From: Paraburkholderia phosphatilytica
GTDB lineage: Bacteria > Pseudomonadota > Gammaproteobacteria > Burkholderiales > Burkholderiaceae
Direction: 5' to 3'
Assembly (NCBI RefSeq): GCF_003443895.1
Contig: NZ_QQOA01000032.1
Location: forward strand, 1-64,000
Length of the DNA stretch: 64,000 nt
The notes beneath the pieces are model-generated. The model saw only the letters and a program-made list of their open reading frames with translations. It had not been told where the DNA came from and made no database searches. The translations under genes were made by a program, and so were the position numbers. Within the stretch, counting starts at the first letter, position 1; the number at the start of each line of letters is the position of its first letter. Positions 60,958 to 64,000 of this stretch are shown in pieces.

Positions 60958-61841
60958 CACCCTTTCCCTCCCGTCACCGGACCGCGATAGAAGAAGCGGC
61001 GCGCACCGAGCATCGCGGCCACCACCAGCAACTGCACAAAGCCCATCACCATCGCAACGGCGGAAGCGAGCGAGTAGTCGTAGCTTTCGAACGCCGCTTC
61101 GGCGGCCGCGATCGAGATCACGCGCGTCGGCCCCGCGGGCGCGCCGAGCAGCACCGCCGACGGAAACACCGAGAAAGCCTGCACGAACGAAAGACACGCG
61201 GCCATCGTGAGTCCGGGCATCAGCAGCGGCAGATAGATCTGGCGAAACTGCTGCCATGGGCTCGCGCCGAGCGTCGCCGCCGCGTTCGCGAGCGTCGGGT
61301 CGATGCCGGTCACGTACGACAGCGTCAGCAGGAACGCGAACGGAAAACCCGACACGATCAGCGACAGCAGCACGCCCCAGTAGTTATGCGTGAGCCGCAC
61401 TTCATCGCTGTACAGATGCAGACCGTGCAGCACCTGCGGGAACCAGCCGTTCGGCCCGAAGTACGTGAGCATGCCGTCGGCGATCAGCACGGTGCCGAGC
61501 GTCACCGGAATCACCAGCAGCGTGGTGACGAACTTCTGGTACGGCGAATTGCGCCGCAGCGCGAACGCGACCGGCACCGATACGCCGACGTTGATGATCG
61601 TCGCGGGCAGCGCGAGCTTCAGCGTGACGAGCACCGTCGGCCACATCGACAGATCGGTGAAGAACGTCACGTAGTTGGCCCACACACTGCCGCCGTTCAT
61701 CGGCTTGAACGACAGCATCAGGCCATACGCGAACGGATACAGGAACAGCGCGACGATGAAGATAAGCGCGGGCGCGACGAGCCAGGCCTTCGGGTCGCGC
61801 GGCGCGGCCGGCGTGAGCGCCGCGGAAGCGGCGGTGCTCAT
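60957..61841 (-). CDS. ABC transporter permease (first)
   Basis: A 294-residue permease with six helices: AWLVAPALIFIVALFLYPFAYG is the first. The EAA loop is NAAATLGASPWQQFRQIYLP. Its start overlaps the ATPase gene stop by four bases (ATGA), and its stop overlaps the second permease start. Together with 59947-60957 it forms the channel. Confidence 0.88.
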   Translation of the reverse strand: MSTAASAALTPAAPRDPKAWLVAPALIFIVALFLYPFAYGLMLSFKPMNGGSVWANYVTFFTDLSMWPTVLVTLKLALPATIINVGVSVPVAFALRRNSPYQKFVTTLLVIPVTLGTVLIADGMLTYFGPNGWFPQVLHGLHLYSDEVRLTHNYWGVLLSLIVSGFPFAFLLTLSYVTGIDPTLANAAATLGASPWQQFRQIYLPLLMPGLTMAACLSFVQAFSVFPSAVLLGAPAGPTRVISIAAAEAAFESYDYSLASAVAMVMGFVQLLVVAAMLGARRFFYRGPVTGGKG

Positions 61842-62956
61842 GCTGCGGCTCCGTTACGCTCGATGTGCTCGATGTGCTCGCTACGTTCGGCCGGATAGAC
61901 GAGCGTGCGCGCAGGCGGCACGCTCAGCGTCACGCGCTCGCCCTCGCTGAATTCACCGGGCAGACGCGCCCACAGTTCGCCGAACGGCGCCTTCGCGCGA
62001 ATCAGCGAATCGCGGCCACCGTATTCGACCGCGGTGACCTGCGCGTCGAACGCATTCGTCGCGCCCGGCGCAGCGCGCTCGAAATCTTCGGGGCGCAGCG
62101 CGACGGCCACGTCCTTTGCGTCGAAGCTCGCCATCGCGGTACCAGTCAGCGCGACACCGGCCGCGCCGAGCTTCACGAATTCGCCCTGCGCGCCATCGAG
62201 CTGAGCGGGCACGACGTTGCGATAACCCATGAAGCGCGCAACATGCAGATTCTTAGGCCTGCCGTACACTTCACGCGGCGTCGCGACCTGCTGCACGACA
62301 CCCTCCTTCATCACGACGATACGGTCCGCCATCGACAGCGCTTCGTCCTGATCGTGCGTCACGTAGATGGTTGCGCGATTGAGCTGCGTATGGATGCGGC
62401 GGATTTCCGCGCGCATCTCGATGCGCAGCTTCGTATCGAGATTCGACAGCGGCTCGTCCATCAGCACGAGCGGCGGCTCGATCACGATCGCGCGCGCGAT
62501 CGCGACGCGCTGCTGCTGCCCGCCCGATAGTTGCCCCGGCAGCTTGCGTTCGTGCCCGACCAGCTGCACGAGCTGCAACGCTTCGCGCGCGCGGCGTTGC
62601 GCGTCGCGCTTCGCGACGCCGCGCATCTTGAGGCCGAAGCCGACGTTGTCGAGCACGGACATGTGCGGGAACAGCGCGTAGTTCTGGAACACCATCCCGA
62701 AGCCGCGCTTTTCCGGCGGCAGGATGTCGATGCGTTGTTCGTCGAGCCAGATTCCGCCGCCCGACAGCGGCTGCAAACCAGCGATGCAGTTGAGCGCGGT
62801 CGACTTGCCGCAGCCCGATGGCCCGAGCAGCGCGATGAACTCGCCGCGCCGGATGTTCAGGTCGAGTCCCTGCAAGGCTGCAACGGCATGGCCTTCCGCG
62901 TTGGTGAAACTGCGGCTGACCGACTCGAGACGCAACTGCTCGAATTGATGCTTCAT
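61838..62956 (-). CDS. ABC transporter ATPase, PotA-like
   Basis: A 372-residue ATP-binding subunit. Walker A is GPSGCGKST, the signature LSGGQQQRVAIARA, Walker B VLMDEPLSNLD, H-loop TIYVTHDQDEA. A C-terminal TOBE-like domain (~245-350) follows, as in PotA/FbpC. ATG 62956 starts MKHQFEQLRLESV. The stop overlaps the next permease start. It drives uptake by the binding protein at 63052. Confidence 0.92.
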   Translation of the reverse strand: MKHQFEQLRLESVSRSFTNAEGHAVAALQGLDLNIRRGEFIALLGPSGCGKSTALNCIAGLQPLSGGGIWLDEQRIDILPPEKRGFGMVFQNYALFPHMSVLDNVGFGLKMRGVAKRDAQRRAREALQLVQLVGHERKLPGQLSGGQQQRVAIARAIVIEPPLVLMDEPLSNLDTKLRIEMRAEIRRIHTQLNRATIYVTHDQDEALSMADRIVVMKEGVVQQVATPREVYGRPKNLHVARFMGYRNVVPAQLDGAQGEFVKLGAAGVALTGTAMASFDAKDVAVALRPEDFERAAPGATNAFDAQVTAVEYGGRDSLIRAKAPFGELWARLPGEFSEGERVTLSVPPARTLVYPAERSEHIEHIERNGAAA

Positions 62957-63051
62957 GGCGAATTCCTGACCCTGGCAGCAGCGCGCGACAACCCGCGCGC
63001 CACTGCCGTGAACTTCACTGGACAATCATCGTGTGCACGCTCACTGCGCGC

Positions 63052-64000
63052 TCATTGCGATTTTGCCGCACCGATATCGCGGTCCCACTTCTGGAACGCG
63101 GCCACCATCGCGGCCGCGGAAAGCGGCTGCACGTGCGGATGGTCCGCGAGCAGCTTGTCGTACTCGGGGCGGCCGAACTTCTTCAGCACGTCCTGGCTGT
63201 GCTGCGGCGCCTGCTCGATGCTGACGCCCTTGATCGCGGGGCCCGGATAGAAGTAGCCGTCGTCATAGGTCAACGCCTGCTGCGCGGGCTCGAGCATGAA
63301 GTTCATCAGCTTGTACAGCACGTCGAGCTTTTCTTTCGGCACGCCCTTCGGGATCACCATGTAGTGCGCGTCGTTGACCCACGTCATGTTGTCGAACGCC
63401 TGCACCTTGAACTCCGCGGGCACGATGCCGAGCGCGCGCGGATTGATGTCCCAGCCCGTCACGGTGACGGTCATGTCGCGCGTGCCTTCGCCGAGTTCCT
63501 TCATCACCGCCGACGTGCCGCCCGGGTAGTACGGAACGCAGTCGTTGAGCTGCTTGAGGAATGCCCACGTCTTGTCCCAGCCGTGAATCGGGTCGCGCGG
63601 ATCTTTATCGCCGAGCACGTACGGCAGGCCCATCAGAAACGTGCGGCCCGGGCCCGAGTTGGCGGGACGCGCGTAGATCAGCTTGTTCGGATGCGCCTTG
63701 CACCATTGCAGCAGCTGGTCGGGGGTCTTCGGCGGATCGGTGACTTTCGCGGGGTTGTATTCGAGCAGCGGACCGGCCGGCATGTAGGCGACTTCGAGCC
63801 CGAACCCTTCGGCGAGATCCTGCATCTTGCGCGGACCGGGCGCGTACTTGTCGAGCACGCCGGGGAACGTCGCGGCCTGGTCGGGCAGCAGCTTGATCCA
63901 CAGGTTCTGTTCGATGCCGGCGGCGAGCGCGTCGGTGCCGGTCAGCACGAGGTCGATGTCGGAGCGGCCGGCCGCCTGCATCGCCTTGATCTTGCCCGGC
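63052..64000 (-). CDS. periplasmic binding protein of the ABC importer (partial, right edge)
   Basis: At least 316 residues are visible, open to the right edge, so the signal peptide and about 40-70 residues are missing. It is a family 1 binding protein: DIDLVLTGTDALAAGIEQNLW, NPAKVTDPPKTPDQLLQW, DINPRALGIVPAEF and the C-terminal AAFQKWDRDIGAAKSQ. It resembles the polyamine/iron/YnjB-type group. It is the first gene of the operon, 95 bp before the ATPase gene. Confidence 0.88.
   Translation of the reverse strand, partial: PGKIKAMQAAGRSDIDLVLTGTDALAAGIEQNLWIKLLPDQAATFPGVLDKYAPGPRKMQDLAEGFGLEVAYMPAGPLLEYNPAKVTDPPKTPDQLLQWCKAHPNKLIYARPANSGPGRTFLMGLPYVLGDKDPRDPIHGWDKTWAFLKQLNDCVPYYPGGTSAVMKELGEGTRDMTVTVTGWDINPRALGIVPAEFKVQAFDNMTWVNDAHYMVIPKGVPKEKLDVLYKLMNFMLEPAQQALTYDDGYFYPGPAIKGVSIEQAPQHSQDVLKKFGRPEYDKLLADHPHVQPLSAAAMVAAFQKWDRDIGAAKSQ

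Noticed and set aside
58264..60990. 908-codon forward frame opposite the dehydratase and permease
   Set aside because: Antisense; spans two real genes and their junction.

Overview
The window is GC-rich, gene-dense chromosomal DNA of a metabolically versatile betaproteobacterium. It most resembles the Burkholderia/Paraburkholderia/Caballeronia group, probably a secondary replicon. The pointers are pcaIJBDC gene order, an AcnD/PrpF pair, many LysR regulators each divergent from a small catabolic unit, QseBC-like two-component genes, and Burkholderia-style small hypotheticals. I see no rRNA, tRNA, CRISPR array, insertion sequence, integrase or phage gene. About 60 protein genes are supported, plus one frameshifted gene and several well-formed operators and terminators.

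Layout: 1-2.5 kb, a citrate-type transporter with a divergent LysR gene. 2.6-5.3 kb, a cytochrome b / molybdoenzyme redox pair, a periplasmic protein and a DUF3237 protein whose 5' end looks frameshifted. 5.3-9 kb, a periplasmic binding protein translationally coupled to a CHASE-PAS-GGDEF-EAL protein. 9.2-18.5 kb, a self-regulated MarR-GNAT fusion, a Tat-exported phosphatase, several LysR/AraC regulators, a quinone reductase and a second enol-lactonase-like hydrolase. 18.5-25.8 kb, an AT-rich gap, a KimA-like APC permease, a CheY-like protein, a phosphoesterase and an HD-GYP protein. 25.9-27.9 kb, a QseBC-like pair with a triple CTTAA box. 28-34.8 kb, prpF-acnD divergent from glcG-like/glcB. 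34.8-39.6 kb, an HMG-CoA-lyase-like, CaiB-type transferase and MFS unit with a LysR gene. 39.7-42.5 kb, a diguanylate cyclase, a frameshifted small gene and an AAA ATPase. 42.7-46.3 kb, a LysE exporter, a MocR regulator and an omega-amino-acid transaminase. 46.3-47.4 kb, a histone-H1-like protein and a small protein. 47.4-52.9 kb, the pca operon with its divergent LysR gene. 53-58 kb, folE, a cysE/AraC/DMT unit, a small protein and an atypical SDR. 58.1-64 kb, an ABC importer in one operon with an IlvD/Edd-family sugar-acid dehydratase; its binding protein runs off the right edge.

Many units end in central carbon metabolism. The pca genes yield acetyl-CoA and succinyl-CoA, AcnD/PrpF handle 2-methylcitrate from propionate, malate synthase G assimilates glyoxylate, and the CaiB/lyase unit probably activates and cleaves a hydroxy-acid CoA ester. 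Three c-di-GMP proteins (GGDEF-EAL, GGDEF, HD-GYP) sit within 36 kb. No single unmistakably new system is present. The best leads are the CHASE/binding-protein pair, the CysE-AraC-DMT module, the CaiB/HMG-lyase operon, the self-contained AAA ATPase with a palindromic operator, and a small gene broken in a 5-bp tandem repeat.
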